In this document: positions 48,010 through 59,405 of the stretch, one piece after another | Numbering within the stretch: the stretch's first letter is position 1 | How the letters are laid out: every line of letters starts with the position of its first letter | Assembly (NCBI GenBank): GCA_020081605.1 | Contig: JAHREC010000049.1 | Span: 1 to 64,000, forward strand | Source of the DNA: Albifimbria verrucaria | Lineage: Eukaryota > Ascomycota > Sordariomycetes > Hypocreales > Stachybotryaceae | DNA length: 64,000 bases | Direction of reading: 5' to 3' | Made by a program: the position numbers and the translations under genes | Notes under the pieces: generated by a model | Database searches by the model: none | What the model saw: only the letters and a program-made list of their open reading frames with translations | Told to the model about the DNA's origin: nothing

Positions 48010-49442
48010 ATATGGGGAGAATAAATCAGTTGGTGAACGATCAATAGCCATGTGATCATAGATTGATTATGTTTAGTCTCGACCCACCTTCATATACGAG
48101 CAAGCAAGCAAGGTCGCGTGAATAGTGAGCAAGACTTGGTTGGTTCACTTGTTCAGCCGCATGCATAGAGGCCTTATGGGAAACTTGCTCGAACTGACTC
48201 GATACACAGCTCTATTGACCGCTCGAGATTAGTTCGTGTCGAAGTTCTCCCCACACAAGCAGAGCAAATATCTGCACCAGCACAGACCTTGGTCCTTCGC
48301 CTTTCCTGACGAAACATGCTCCCTCGTCTCGCTTTTTAGAACAGGTCTATTGCTGCGATGGTAGGATCTGCTCGGCACAGGCTTTCCGGAGCTGACATCA
48401 CGCGATCCATTCCCAGGATCAGAAAACCAGAGGCCGGGAACACATCACGCACGTCCAGAGGTACGGCCGCCTGTGCAGCACACAACGAAGCGCCTATTTA
48501 TTTGCTATATTAAATAATACAAGGTGTTTTCACAAGATGATGTAATCCATCTTCAGAGCTATTCTGTGCTCCTAAGTACCATCGCTACGCCGAGAAGTGG
48601 TGCACCATAGTAACCCCAGCTTGGCTAGAACGCACTAGCGCTTGGGCCCATCGTAGCCCGGGATGGGGGTCGTCGTGCCGAGAGGCAGCCGAGCATTCTT
48701 GCATATGTACAGACCTTGATACAAGACTAATTGTTCAGGGATTTGTAGCTAAGTATTACCAAGAAACAACCAAAAGAGCTGGGGACGTGGCACACGCAGA
48801 AACGCTCTTTAAGGGGGCTTGCGTTTGTTCTCAATGTGCATCTATCCAAGTTTCATTTACTCGTATTGCCTGCAGTATGCATAGGTCCACTCCTCAGACT
48901 ACATAGCCCTTGTTCTGTTTGACAACCTTGACATTGATGTTCTTCCATGCAAGCATGGAGACCAAGCCCACCATTCAGACTGACACACTCGTGATCAACA
49001 ACAATCGCCGAGTGTCCGTATATGCCTGTTAGATAGCTACCCACGTGGATGAGCCACATTTGTAATTCAACTGCACTTCAATAGAACTGGAAATAGTGGT
49101 GAGATTTCTTTGGTTCTCGAGCGGAAGGTACGAAGCCAAGGCTTGTGGTTATGAAGCTGAAGATCCGGCACAGTAGTACTGAGCTGGTACCACCACATTT
49201 CCCCAACTTATACACACAGCTTTCCCTAACCCCTTCACTAGTCCTTCTCCACCCCGGCCATCAAGGTTACATTGGGCTTCCATTCAATGCGCTGGACAGC
49301 GGTAAAGAGAGGCAGAACTTTTGTCGCACCGCCCGCGAACATAGATACTGGAATTCTCCTCCAATGAGACATATAACTCACGTCTCTGGCAGCCGCAGGT
49401 CTCTGAGCCCTTAGGGTCTTTGCGAGAGCCATAGCCGTCATC
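48010..49442. other. Intergenic with possible small secreted relic
   Basis: The minus strand at 48853-49059 has a coding-looking end (GHSAIVVDHECVSLNGG, then another frame with AWKNINVKVVKQNKG and stop), suggesting the tail of a small Cys-containing protein. Otherwise nothing recognised. Confidence 0.35.
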
Positions 49443-50927
49443 ATGCCTGAAGTCTCTAAGATGGTCTCACGCCTCACCATGTTCTTCTTCTCCGCCGCCG
49501 TTGCGGTGGTGACTGCCACCAAGGCAATCCCTGCCGCCAAGCTTGTCAGCAGCAAGAGCCACATTCTGCCAGGCCAGCTACGCGTCACCGAGCTCACCTT
49601 CAAGGTGCCGTTGGACTACGACGACCCTAATGGCGAGACCATTGAGCTGTTTGGCCGGTCCGTCTCCAATTACAAGAAACCCATTGTGCTGTCCGACGAC
49701 GATGGGTTTGATAGCTCTTCCCTGCCCTGGATGGTCTATCTCGAGGGAGGCCCGGGCTTTGGTAACAGAGAGCCCCAAGATAACGTTCTAACGGGTCCTG
49801 CGCTCGAGCGTGGCTACCAGGTGTTGTATCTGGATCATCGTGGTACCGGCTATAGCACGCCTGTCTCGACCAAGATGCTGAGCCAGCTGAAGGGCGGTGA
49901 GGATGCTCAAGTTAACTATCTCCGTCTTATGCGTCAGGATAATACCGTCCGCGACTGCGAATCTGTTCGAAAGCTCTTAACCAAGGACAATATAAAGATT
50001 AAGGCTAAGTGGTCTATCTTCGGCCAATCCTATGGCGGCTTTGTTGCTCTTAGCTACCTCTCATTTTACCCTGAGGGCCTGCGAGAGGTCTTTCTCACCG
50101 GTGGTCTAGCCCCGTCGGCAAGACGGCGCAACAGGTATACGGGGCCTCTATCCGCGTATTATTCAGCGCAGCAAGGATTACTACAAGAAATTTCCCGAAG
50201 ATATTAACAATGTCCTTCAGGTTGCTAGTTATATTGAGAGCCAAGGCGGTAGTATTGAGCTGCCTGGCGGTGGATTCCTAACGGTTCCCTACCTAATGAC
50301 CATTGGCATCGACTTTGGAATTAATGGCGGTTTGGATCTTGTCCACCGAAATATCATGAATATGAAGAAATCTTTAGATCAGTTTGGGTTCCTCTCTCGA
50401 GCATCCCTCACCCCTCTAGAGACTTTATTCGGTATTAATGATAATATTATCTATGCTATCCTTCACGAGGCTAGCTATTGCGATGGGCCGAGCAGTATTT
50501 CTAACTGGGCTTCTGACCGAGTTGCTAGAGATCTTAACTTATACTCCTGGCTATCCTTAAATAGTTCAGTCTTATCTAACTCTAGTAAGCCGCTGCTTTT
50601 TGCTAGCGAGAATATTTTTCTTTTTTCTTCGATACGTATCCTGAGCTTATCCCTCTTAAAGGGATTGCTAACAAGCTTGCTGCTATCGACGACTGGGCGC
50701 CCCTCTATGATAAGAAACAACTTGCGAGGAACGATGTTCCTGTGTACGCTGCTTCCTATATTAACGACCTGTACGTCGACTATGATATTGCTAAGGAAAC
50801 TGCAAGGCTTATTAAAGGTATTAAGACATGGGAGACCAATGCCTTTATCCATTCCGGTCTGAGGACGAACACGGCCGAGGTCCTGGGAGCCCTGTGGGCC
50901 CTCCGAGACAGCGAAACAGATTATTAG
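49443..50927 (+). CDS. Prolyl aminopeptidase-like alpha/beta hydrolase (S33)
   Basis: Peptidase family S33, releasing N-terminal proline or similar. An N-terminal hydrophobic segment (about 10-25) suggests secretion. Motifs: LEGGPGFG (100-107, oxyanion HGGPG-type loop), YLDHRGTGYS (129-138) and FGQSYGGF with nucleophile Ser ~196. The frame breaks at a C4 run (50110-50113), near 50160 (TATTATTC) and at a T6 run (50621-50626). One base added at each gives 495 residues ending at 50927, where the C-terminal FIHSGLRTN stretch supplies the catalytic-His-proximal region typical of fungal members. Single exon. Sequence before and after is repeat-poor and gene-poor. Confidence 0.75.
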
Positions 50928-50929
50928 CT

Positions 50930-53900
50930 TCAGAAACCGAAGGGACTCGGAAGGGGATGGAATTCGAAAAAATCAGGTGAACCTTTTAACTTGTCAGTAT
51001 GTCTCAAGAAACAAGTGATGAGATTAATCCTGTCCTGGTAAAAATATCACGCATCATAGAGTTACAAAAGGAGCCAGCCTTATCGCAATTCTACTTACGA
51101 GTATCTGGCCCTTTCCGCTGACTGTTAAGAATGTCTGTGCGTACAGTCGTGAAAGAACAGTGCTCACCCATTCATATGCCCTCTCCATCCTCCGTTGCAC
51201 TGGTAGCATGTATCTAGCAGACACTTACAAGGCAGTCTGTTTTAATCTCGCATGATGGCAATATGGGGCCTGTCTTAGGGGTTGGCTAACTGCCACACTG
51301 GATAAATGGATTTCCAGCCCTGATATCAGGCCTTGGAGTGAGCCGTTAAGAGGGGATCATCGTATTACGGTAACCCCTGAGCACACACCATTGGCACTAG
51401 TGCCATTTGGGACACAGCTAACAACTCCCTCAAACGCGCTCATAGTATCTTGAACTACAAAGGGAAGAAAATTCTACTGTACGTTGCCAACCTAGAATTG
51501 CCTATTGGTAATATTTTACTGTAGCGGTCCGTTCGGTAAAGGCGTACAAGCCAAATCTCTACGGAGGTATTTCCATGAGGTCAGGCCGCATCTTATTTGT
51601 GAATGTGGATGGTGTGGCCGCTACTGATCAGTCATCGTCATCGCCTCAAGTACAATATACGTGGTAGTGCCGGGCAGTATCGTATTCCCAATAGCGTGAT
51701 ATCATCGTCCTCAAGCGGTAAGCCAAGCCAATTGAATTGGACGGTCTGACCCTTGGGCGATGCAAAGAAGTCAACACCAACATGTCGTAGCGCGGGCGAC
51801 TGGGCTACTCTTGTGGCTCCTCCTCATCTCCTCCATTTTGTCGTCTCCATGGCTGCCCTGCCAGCGCTCATTTCCCCGCGCCAGAATCCACCTAGATGCG
51901 ACCGCCAAGCGATTATCTTAAGGATGTACACTCGTATCTTATGCAAACGGGATCAGATCATCAAACAGCCAACAGTAGGCCGCCTACTAAAGGCAATAAT
52001 GATGCGGGATTTATATTTATATTTATAAGTATATATAGAGTTTAAAGTCCCCAAATCTTATGGAACTTTAATATAAATATTATATTATCTACTTAAAAAT
52101 CCGCTCTAGGGTAGCTATTCTTTTGTTTTAATACTTGAAATTATCTTTTTTTCTAAAATAAAAAAATGTCCTCACATCCTTTTGCATCTAGTCAATATTT
52201 ATGCATGCCAAATGGCCAACCTCTTAATGAGGAAATAATCAAGCTGAATATAATCGAGCCGATCTCGACGAAAAGCACCTGTATCTCAGCTTTGTTCAGC
52301 ACTTGAACCATGGCACACTAGCCCCGTGCCTAGGCGCATTAAGCATACACGTCAGTCTTGTGGGGATATCGTTGATGACTTGGTTTGCAGAATTCCACTG
52401 AGATCCGCCAAACTGCATGAGCAGTTGAGAATATGCTTGGAATGGCCGACTCTGTGGCTCATGGCTAAAGGAATACCTTTTGACGAATCTCTCACAATTC
52501 TGGGTCGTCGCAGGACCACTGATCAGTCCCAGCTAGATTCTGCCAGCATCGAGCAAAGGTAGTGAACTTGCGTGGGAAAACATACCAACATACACGAGAT
52601 TATAGACAACGACGAAATAGATCATGATAACTGAACGGGTCCTCGTCTAACCATTTAATCGAAGGTCAATCTTCAACTTGAAATAAAGAGAAGTCGAATT
52701 TGTGCCTGCCGATTGTCTAGAGATTGTTCTATGACCCTGTTTAAATACAAAGAAAGCTGTAAAATTTCCCGCGGCTAGTCCAGGGTAAGCTAATGTAAAG
52801 GCGTTTTAAGAATCTCAGTAGTCTTCAAGCAGTCTAGAGACATCTAGTTGGACCAAATATATATGAGCAGAAAGGCCGAAATTTGATACAGCACCCAAAG
52901 GTGCAAGCAGCCCTGGGCAAAGATTTCGTAGACAAGATGCAACTTGTAAGCAACGACTTAACTTTTAAATATCTTCAGCCGTGATCATGAGTCAGTGGTC
53001 CATCAGACCGTGCCCGTATCCTTGGTATTACCGCAGCAAGTGCAAGATTAACATTAAATAACTACTATTTTTTTTTTTTTTTTGATGATAACGTGGCATG
53101 CATCAACTATAACAACTACATAGACAAGTCGACACAACTTGCAAGACGAGGTGTTGAGTATCCAATGTACCACAACTAGGTACATTGGTTCGACGTTTGT
53201 TGTCAAGGCAAGAGCGACGCAGGTAGTGTACCTTAGATTCTTAGCTAGCATGCAACACCACCCATCACCATCACCATCACCATATATACCCAGCCTACCC
53301 TCAGATGCTATACGTCGGCGGCCCCGCGCGCCCGTATTCTCCAAGCCCTCGATAGAGACACCCTCATGGAGCTGGCTCTCGAGCTGCACCTCCTCGCTAA
53401 GGAGATTCACGCCACAATAGGCAAGATTCCCGGGCTCAAGATGTAGAGTACCGTCTGCGCTCTCAAGCTGTTCTCCAAAGATACATAGAAAATCATCACA
53501 CAGCTATACCTCCTCTCGCGCGATGCCCTCCACTCTGTCAACTAGGGCACTATCGCATTGAACGTGGAGAGTTTCTCAACCAATTAACCACTAGCCCATT
53601 TGAATCATGATGAATCCTTATGAACTATCTATTTTACCAGAAAGCCTTCAAAACATTCCATCAAATTTTTTTTACAACTCAAGACCTTGCTAATAATCAC
53701 AGCGTGGTGGGCCGCATAAGTGGGCGGACATAGACGATTGTTTCTAGACATCAGTTGTCAGTAGACACTACCCTGTAACTTGGCTCCAAGGGTTAACCTG
53801 ATTTGGGCGCTCCCGCTAGGATGTCGTGATTGACGACGCATTATAAGGGCTGGGGTCCTTTAAATTACACCAGCACTTTCTTCACACGGATTTTGCCCGT

Positions 53901-54060
53901 AACGTTGGATCTTTGACGGTAGTTACGGAAGCGTCGGCATCCCGTGCCACGTAAACCTCGTATCCGCTAGTAAATTATAGAATGCTTGCGGCTATATGAG
54001 GCACCTTAGGCACCTTATTCGCCGAGTTTGAGATCACGATCACGACCATCAACTTTTCAC
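50930..54060. other. Gene-poor region with relics
   Basis: No intact gene. At about 53320-53590 one + frame reads ILQALDRDTLMELALELHLL then continues past three TAG stops (LFSKDT, LLSRDALHSVN), looking like a coding relic with CAG-to-TAG changes. A T16-type homopolymer lies at 53068-53083 and CACCATCAC repeats at 53260-53282. Confidence 0.4.
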
Positions 54061-54061
54061 A

Positions 54062-54934
54062 ATGTTAGTCAAGAACCTCATTTCGCTTACGCCCATTCTC
54101 GGCGCTGTATCTGGTTTCGCCATCCGTCAGGACACTCCTATTTGGCTAACTTTGCCCTCAACACCGGCGCTTCCGTCTCCTATCACCCACAAGACCACCT
54201 TGATCAATGGAGTTCAGCTCTGGATGCAAAAATATAATGAGGCCGCCGGTGGCGTTCCTATAGTAATGAATCACGGTGGTTTGGGCTACTCCGCCTATTT
54301 CGGATCCGTCATCTCTGGCCTCGTCAGCAAAGGCCACTATGTGATTGCCGTTGATCGCCGAGGCCATGGTCGCTCAGGCTTCAACAAAGACGACGTCTTC
54401 ACCTATGACCAGATGGCTAATGATGTTCATGCCCAGCTCGCTGCTGCTCACGTCAGCAAGTACAACATTGTGGGCTGGTCCGACGGCGCCATAACAACGC
54501 TGGCAGCTCTCATCAAATCGACCACCGCGGCCCCTATCAAGAAGGCGTTTCTATTCGGCGGTAGTGCCAATCCCCAGCAGACAAATGCAACCTTTTCCGA
54601 CACGGCAATATTCAGCGAGTTTGTGTCCCGCTGTTCCACCGAATATGCCGAGCTCCAGCCCAACGCGAACTTCACAGTCTTTGCGAGAAAGGTTGCCACC
54701 ATGGAGGCAACCTTACCGCAATTCACTGATGAGCAACTTGGCGCCATTGACGGAAGCAAGGTGATTATTGTTGGCGCGGATCATGAAGAAGCTGTTAACC
54801 GTGATGTGCCTGAAAAGCTGCATTTGGCTATTCCGGGAAGTCGGTTACAGATCTTGCAAGGTGTCAGCCATTTTGCGCCTCTACAAGATCCCGATCAGTT
54901 TATTGAAGCCATTGAAAAGTTCTTCGCTATCTAA
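54062..54934 (+). CDS. Secreted alpha/beta hydrolase
   Basis: Intact single-exon protein of 290 residues with a signal peptide (1 to ~19, MLVKNLISLTPILGAVSGFA). The hydrolase core is complete: MNHGGLGYS (oxyanion loop, 69-77), VIAVDRRGHGRS (94-105), nucleophile elbow VGWSDGA with Ser140, acid Asp at VGADHE (240) and His270 in GVSHFAP. The fold matches the esterase/epoxide-hydrolase-like superfamily. The substrate cannot be told, and mycotoxin-type lactonases share this layout. No indels. No partner genes nearby. Confidence 0.85.
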   Translation: MLVKNLISLTPILGAVSGFAIRQDTPIWLTLPSTPALPSPITHKTTLINGVQLWMQKYNEAAGGVPIVMNHGGLGYSAYFGSVISGLVSKGHYVIAVDRRGHGRSGFNKDDVFTYDQMANDVHAQLAAAHVSKYNIVGWSDGAITTLAALIKSTTAAPIKKAFLFGGSANPQQTNATFSDTAIFSEFVSRCSTEYAELQPNANFTVFARKVATMEATLPQFTDEQLGAIDGSKVIIVGADHEEAVNRDVPEKLHLAIPGSRLQILQGVSHFAPLQDPDQFIEAIEKFFAI

Positions 54935-55428
54935 AAATTTAGTACTTGAAAGAAGGTTTTTCAGTATGATTATTTAAATCGAACAAGATTTATCCTGGAA
55001 CAATATACATTTGATCGAAATTGGCGTTTGCACGTATACTATATCGACAAGGAGCTTTCCAGCAGAATTACACAATTGCGGTTTTGAAATACGTGTGAAG
55101 AGCATACAACCAAAACAAGATCCCTTAATCGCCAACAATGCGTGTTATAGGAAAGCTTTAACCGAGGCCTTATCTCATTGAAAATACGAAGGCTCTAATT
55201 AGGTACCGGACATGGATCTGATCCAATTATAACCGGGAAAAGCCAGTGACTTTAGCTAGCTAGTAACTCAGCTGGTGATAGAAGTCCCAGCATTTAGTAA
55301 TTTTACGAAGATCTGTATAATGGATTTAGCATCTATATAGCAATACTAAGTTACTTTATGTACCGATATGTTGATTAAGACATTATGGAGACCGGTACGG
55401 TGTTGGAGCCTTCGCAGATTCTATGAGA
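54935..55428. other. Intergenic, nothing recognised
   Basis: AT-leaning sequence between the hydrolase and the next relic, with short TAGCTAGC/CTAGCTAG stretches near 55252-55262. Confidence 0.5.
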
Positions 55429-56470
55429 TCAGTAGCTGTTGAAGACACCAAACCGTCGCATGTAATCTTCCTCGACAACGCCCCAAAACCCTCTTATGCC
55501 ATCAAAGCCCGCAGGGCCAGTCAACTCCTCATGCCGGATAGCAGCCTTATCCGGCAGTGCTTCGTACATGGTGCGTTGTCCCCTGCTGGTCCAAAGCTCC
55601 ATCGCAGTCCGCACCACATCCCTATTCCTAAATCCTAACTTGATCTTTGTGATCCTCTCCTCTGCAACAAGATCCACAGCAACTGTCCATGTGTTGCGTT
55701 TACGCTTGCCTCCATGTTCCAGTCGCAGTCCTTCATACTGTACCCCTATCCACTGAAGCTCGAAAATGCCGACGGGTATTTGTGGTGTCTTATCAACAAT
55801 TAGGTGAAACCTGAACTCGACTCTTCTAGGCCACGAGGTAAGGGACTTTGCGTTGGCTAGGATTTTGGCGTCCTAGAAGTAATCCCAGTCAGTCCTCCAC
55901 TGTTTTGCGACCCAGGCTCCGCTGCCAGCTCCGCTGAAATTTTGACAGGCATAACGCAATCGATTTTTGGCCTTGTCGAAGTACTTCTTCTCGAAGTTCG
56001 AGAGGGCGACTTGACCACAAACCTTGGGTTGTGATTCTGGAGGGTTGACCGCTACATTTAGCGATTAATTTGATCATAGAGGTGAAGGAGTTTGCCTCTG
56101 AGGGATGTAAGGAGAAGCGTCCACTTACCCCAAATGGGGCCCAACAAGACAAGGCTGGACTTGAGACGGCCCCATATTCCTTTGAGATAAATAGTACCCT
56201 CTGGAGCATGAGCTTGGATGATTGCATAGGACGACCTCAACTCTCCAGCAGCTTTTCCAGTCCGTACTCCAGATCTCGCTCGGATTTGTTCGCAATCCAA
56301 ACCCAACAACAGCAATGTCGGTTACTGTCGTAACCCAGCCGACTGTTAAATACACGATCTTCTCTTCGCTTTGCAGTTGAATCCCCTTCTTCACTGGGCC
56401 CTCATCGTATAATGGTAGTTCCCAACCGATCTTGGTGTTATTTAGCGAGTGATACATGTCTATGCCATTG
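55429..56470 (-). pseudogene. Beta-rich (jacalin/beta-prism-like?) protein relic
   Basis: Pieces in several frames on the minus strand form a plausible protein. IDMYHSLNNTKIGWELPLYD comes first, then VVGFGLRTNPSEIW, then in another frame AIIQAHAPEGTIYLKGIWGR and VLLGPIWGK. After a gap come GAGSGAWVAKQW, a TAG, and RRVEFRFHLIVDKTPQIPVG through GFDGIRGFWGVVEEDYMRR. The FGLRTN...APEG.I.L.GIWGR...LGPIW pattern recalls lectin-type beta-prism repeats (G-x-sugar-loop...GR-x...LG-x). The link is weak. At least two frameshifts and one stop make it a pseudogene. Confidence 0.4.
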
Positions 56471-57137
56471 AGTGTAAGTCCTGTTCAAAAGATAACATTG
56501 ACTAAGATTATAAATTAATGACATTAATATATATCATTACGAATCAAATATGATTAAGTGTAACTAAATATATATACATAAATTAGTTTTATTAACTTTA
56601 AAAGAGTTTTAATTTTATAAAGAATTAAAAATATATTAAATTTATATTAATAAAAAACTATATTTAAATCACTATATTATAAATCTTAATATATTTCTAT
56701 TATTAATTTATATACCTTTCTTAAACTTTCAGTAGAGTAGGAAAAGTATCACTAACTATTTTAATCTTTTTATATAAATTCAAAATCACTATATAAGCAT
56801 CTTTAGTAGCCAACTAAACTTTCCTATAACTATGAGAGGTAGTTTGTTAGGGTAGAAATCTTCAACCTACTCACTCCTATCGTAACATAAGTAAGTGCAA
56901 AGATAAAGATCGAATAATTCACAGTAAAACAAAGAGTCAATTTTGAAGGTATGAAAGTTGTTGATTCTCTTTCTAAAAGTGAGGTTCTAGCAGACCTTAT
57001 ATAAAGATCGAATGGTCTTTAGGTAACCTCTAGGGTAGCTAAAAAGAAGAAAAATACATGCAAGTCCTAGTCCTAAGCACTTCAGCTCCAACACAGTAGC
57101 CTATAGTAGAATACATATATAAGCCTATATATTTTTT
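56471..57137. other. AT-rich intergenic stretch
   Basis: 56490-56800 is strongly AT-rich (TATATTA, TTTAATTTTATAAAG), resembling a short RIP-like remnant. The remainder shows no gene. Confidence 0.5.
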
Positions 57138-59083
57138 CTATAGTAGTGAAAAGGTAGTAATGCCCTTATTAACTTTGTCCCCAGCTTCTATTAACTCCCC
57201 ACGCATAATACCATGGACATAACATTCGCCAACAAGCAGGTAGTGCCGTCCCCATGATCTAAGACAAAACGGCATCTTCCCACCCTTTAGCACACATATG
57301 TAGTCTCCGGCTCCATCGTCTTTGGGCCCAAGACGTAATACCCTTCTGAGTCCTAGCAAATGCTCTGTTTCCCGAAGCCCCGTTGGCAGCTCGTGTCCAT
57401 TTGCCCACCTCACCTTCCTTTGCCAACTCCAATACTGTCTTGGAGACCCGCATTGTCTTCCCGATGGCACGCGCGAGGTAGGCAGCGCCGTGGGCGAGCC
57501 ATTGACTCTCTGGAACAGATTCATATGGCTGGTTCTCTTGCCATGCGATGGCCACGCAGGCGTTGCTCAGTGTTTGCAGAATAGCAAATACAGCACTCTT
57601 TTCTTCTTCGCATTCTTCCTCGGCTTTACACTGCTCAGCACTACCGCTGGAGGCAGGTACGCATGCCACAGCAGGTAGATATGGTATCCTCAGATTGAAC
57701 TCGCTGTGGCCACACACTTCTCGCCATATCTTACTCACGACCCCGTGCTGATCGTCTCCATCCACATGGAATTCCCGTGGTCGAAATGGCTTAGCACAAA
57801 GAGCAATTCTGTCAACCATGATACCTTCTATCTGGAGTGTCTTGGTGGCTAGATCCACTCGGAGACTGGCGTTAAGCCTTCCGCCTGCGTGGTGAGGACT
57901 TGTGGGCTCTGATAAGATATGTGATTGATAGACCCGCCAGTCTGGTGCCCACGATGGTAACGAAAAAGCAGATGGTGAGGTTTCAAACTCAGAGGTTGAC
58001 GGAAGATGCTCATGCTGTACGGCGGCGAGTGTTGTGAGACTCTTGTCATCGTCCATCAAACCTCTGATTGCCAGGTCGGTGTATACCTCTCCAACCGACT
58101 TTGTGTACTCGGGTTTCATGGCCGCGAGCTGCCCATTTCCATTGCCCTTTATTGAGTAGTGACCCAGCATAGAAAAGACTCGGTCCCTTGCGTCCGTGGC
58201 CTTGAGATGCCGGGCTCGGTGCAGCTCATAACAGAAGTTGAAGCGGTTAGCATGCCTTGAGTTCCGATCGGGTTCGATGAAGCGGCGGTACATAAACTTG
58301 ATCTGGGCTGTCTTGATATCGACCTTTCCTCGTAGGTGATGGTATTCGGTCAAAGACTTGCACACAAAATGTAAGAGCTCCCATTCGATAGAGGCATCGC
58401 CCCAGAACAGCGTCGCAGGGGCTTTGGTGCCAATCTCCTGGATCACCCATACTCTGGTAAACTGTGTGAGAGTGATCCAGTTAGAGGAACGGTGATCTTG
58501 TATCGCCAACGTATTCTACGAAAAAGCTCTTTTGGATGACCACTTACCCATGGTAGCCTTGTCAGCGCTCTAAGGGATGACCATGAATACTGCGACACAT
58601 TGATTTGGGGACTCGATCGGAATGGCGGCGATCAAAATCTTGACGCTGCCTTTCATCTGAAAACACCGTCCCCAGAGTATTGACAAGGGCAAAGGCGTCC
58701 GTTGCGATTCTCTGCTGGTCTTGGCCTAACCAGACCAGGACATGTTTTGCGTTGCGATAGATAATGTCCATCAAGGAAATCTGCTGGCTCTTCTCCACCG
58801 CATTGTCTTGGTCGATGCAAATCTGATCAGCCCAGAGCGTCCTCGCCTTATCGTTCAGTCGCATACAGGTCAGCGCATCGCGCAAGCTCCTAGTGATAGA
58901 TATTTTGGCGCTGTTGCACCACATAGTCTCTGTCCGCGACGTCTCACCCCATACATATGAGATGGCCTCATAGTTGCCCGCGCACTCTTCGACATCAACA
59001 GCTTCGAGTTCACCCCGCAGCGGGTCTCCTGGCGCCCCAGGGCGCAGAGTAAGGAGCTGAATCTGCCTGACAGATGTTTTCAT
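57138..59083 (-). CDS. HET-domain protein (HET2)
   Basis: Two exons, 59083-58548 and 58461-57138, with an 86-bp intron (GTAAGT...ACACAG) that lies exactly inside the conserved WFTRVWVIQEIG motif and is in phase 0. HET motifs: YEAISYVWGE (38-47), LWADQICIDQ (83-92), HVLVWLGQD (114-122), RVWVIQEIG (~182-190), ATDARDRVFSMLG (~267-279) and LPSWAPDW (~347-354). The C-terminal ~200 residues are variable, ending with YVHGIMRGEL, a common HET tail. One loss in a G4 run (58607-58610) and one gain in a C4 run (57378-57381) break it. Corrected length 619. The HET family triggers incompatibility cell death in filamentous fungi. Its start is 322 bp from the divergent RelA/SpoT gene start. Confidence 0.85.
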
Positions 59084-59405
59084 GATGCGCTAATAACCAT
59101 GCCTGTTGCCTCTCACGGTCTATAGTCCTGAGACAGGTGGTTGCGAGTACACCTGAAAGCAATCTACTCTATATTCTATTGTGATAGCTGCCGTGTTTGG
59201 GTGACTCACTCTACACTGTAGACTCAAAATGAGTAGGCAAGGCTGGTCCTCCATACCTGTCTCCCCACATAAGCCCTAAGCACCCCTGTTGAGATGGATG
59301 CTGACTGCCATGGTATCCCCGCCCTTAGGAAACACTAGGCACCCATCTTTCTTGCTGCGCAACTCATGTCGACCCTGTCATCATCAGCTCCTGACCACAT
59401 CGGCA
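59084..59405. promoter_or_regulatory. Shared divergent promoter, HET2 / RelA-SpoT
   Basis: 322 bp separate the two divergent start codons (ATG 59083 on minus, ATG 59406 on plus). No TATA box is obvious. The spacing is short enough for a bidirectional promoter, which is inference. Confidence 0.45.
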
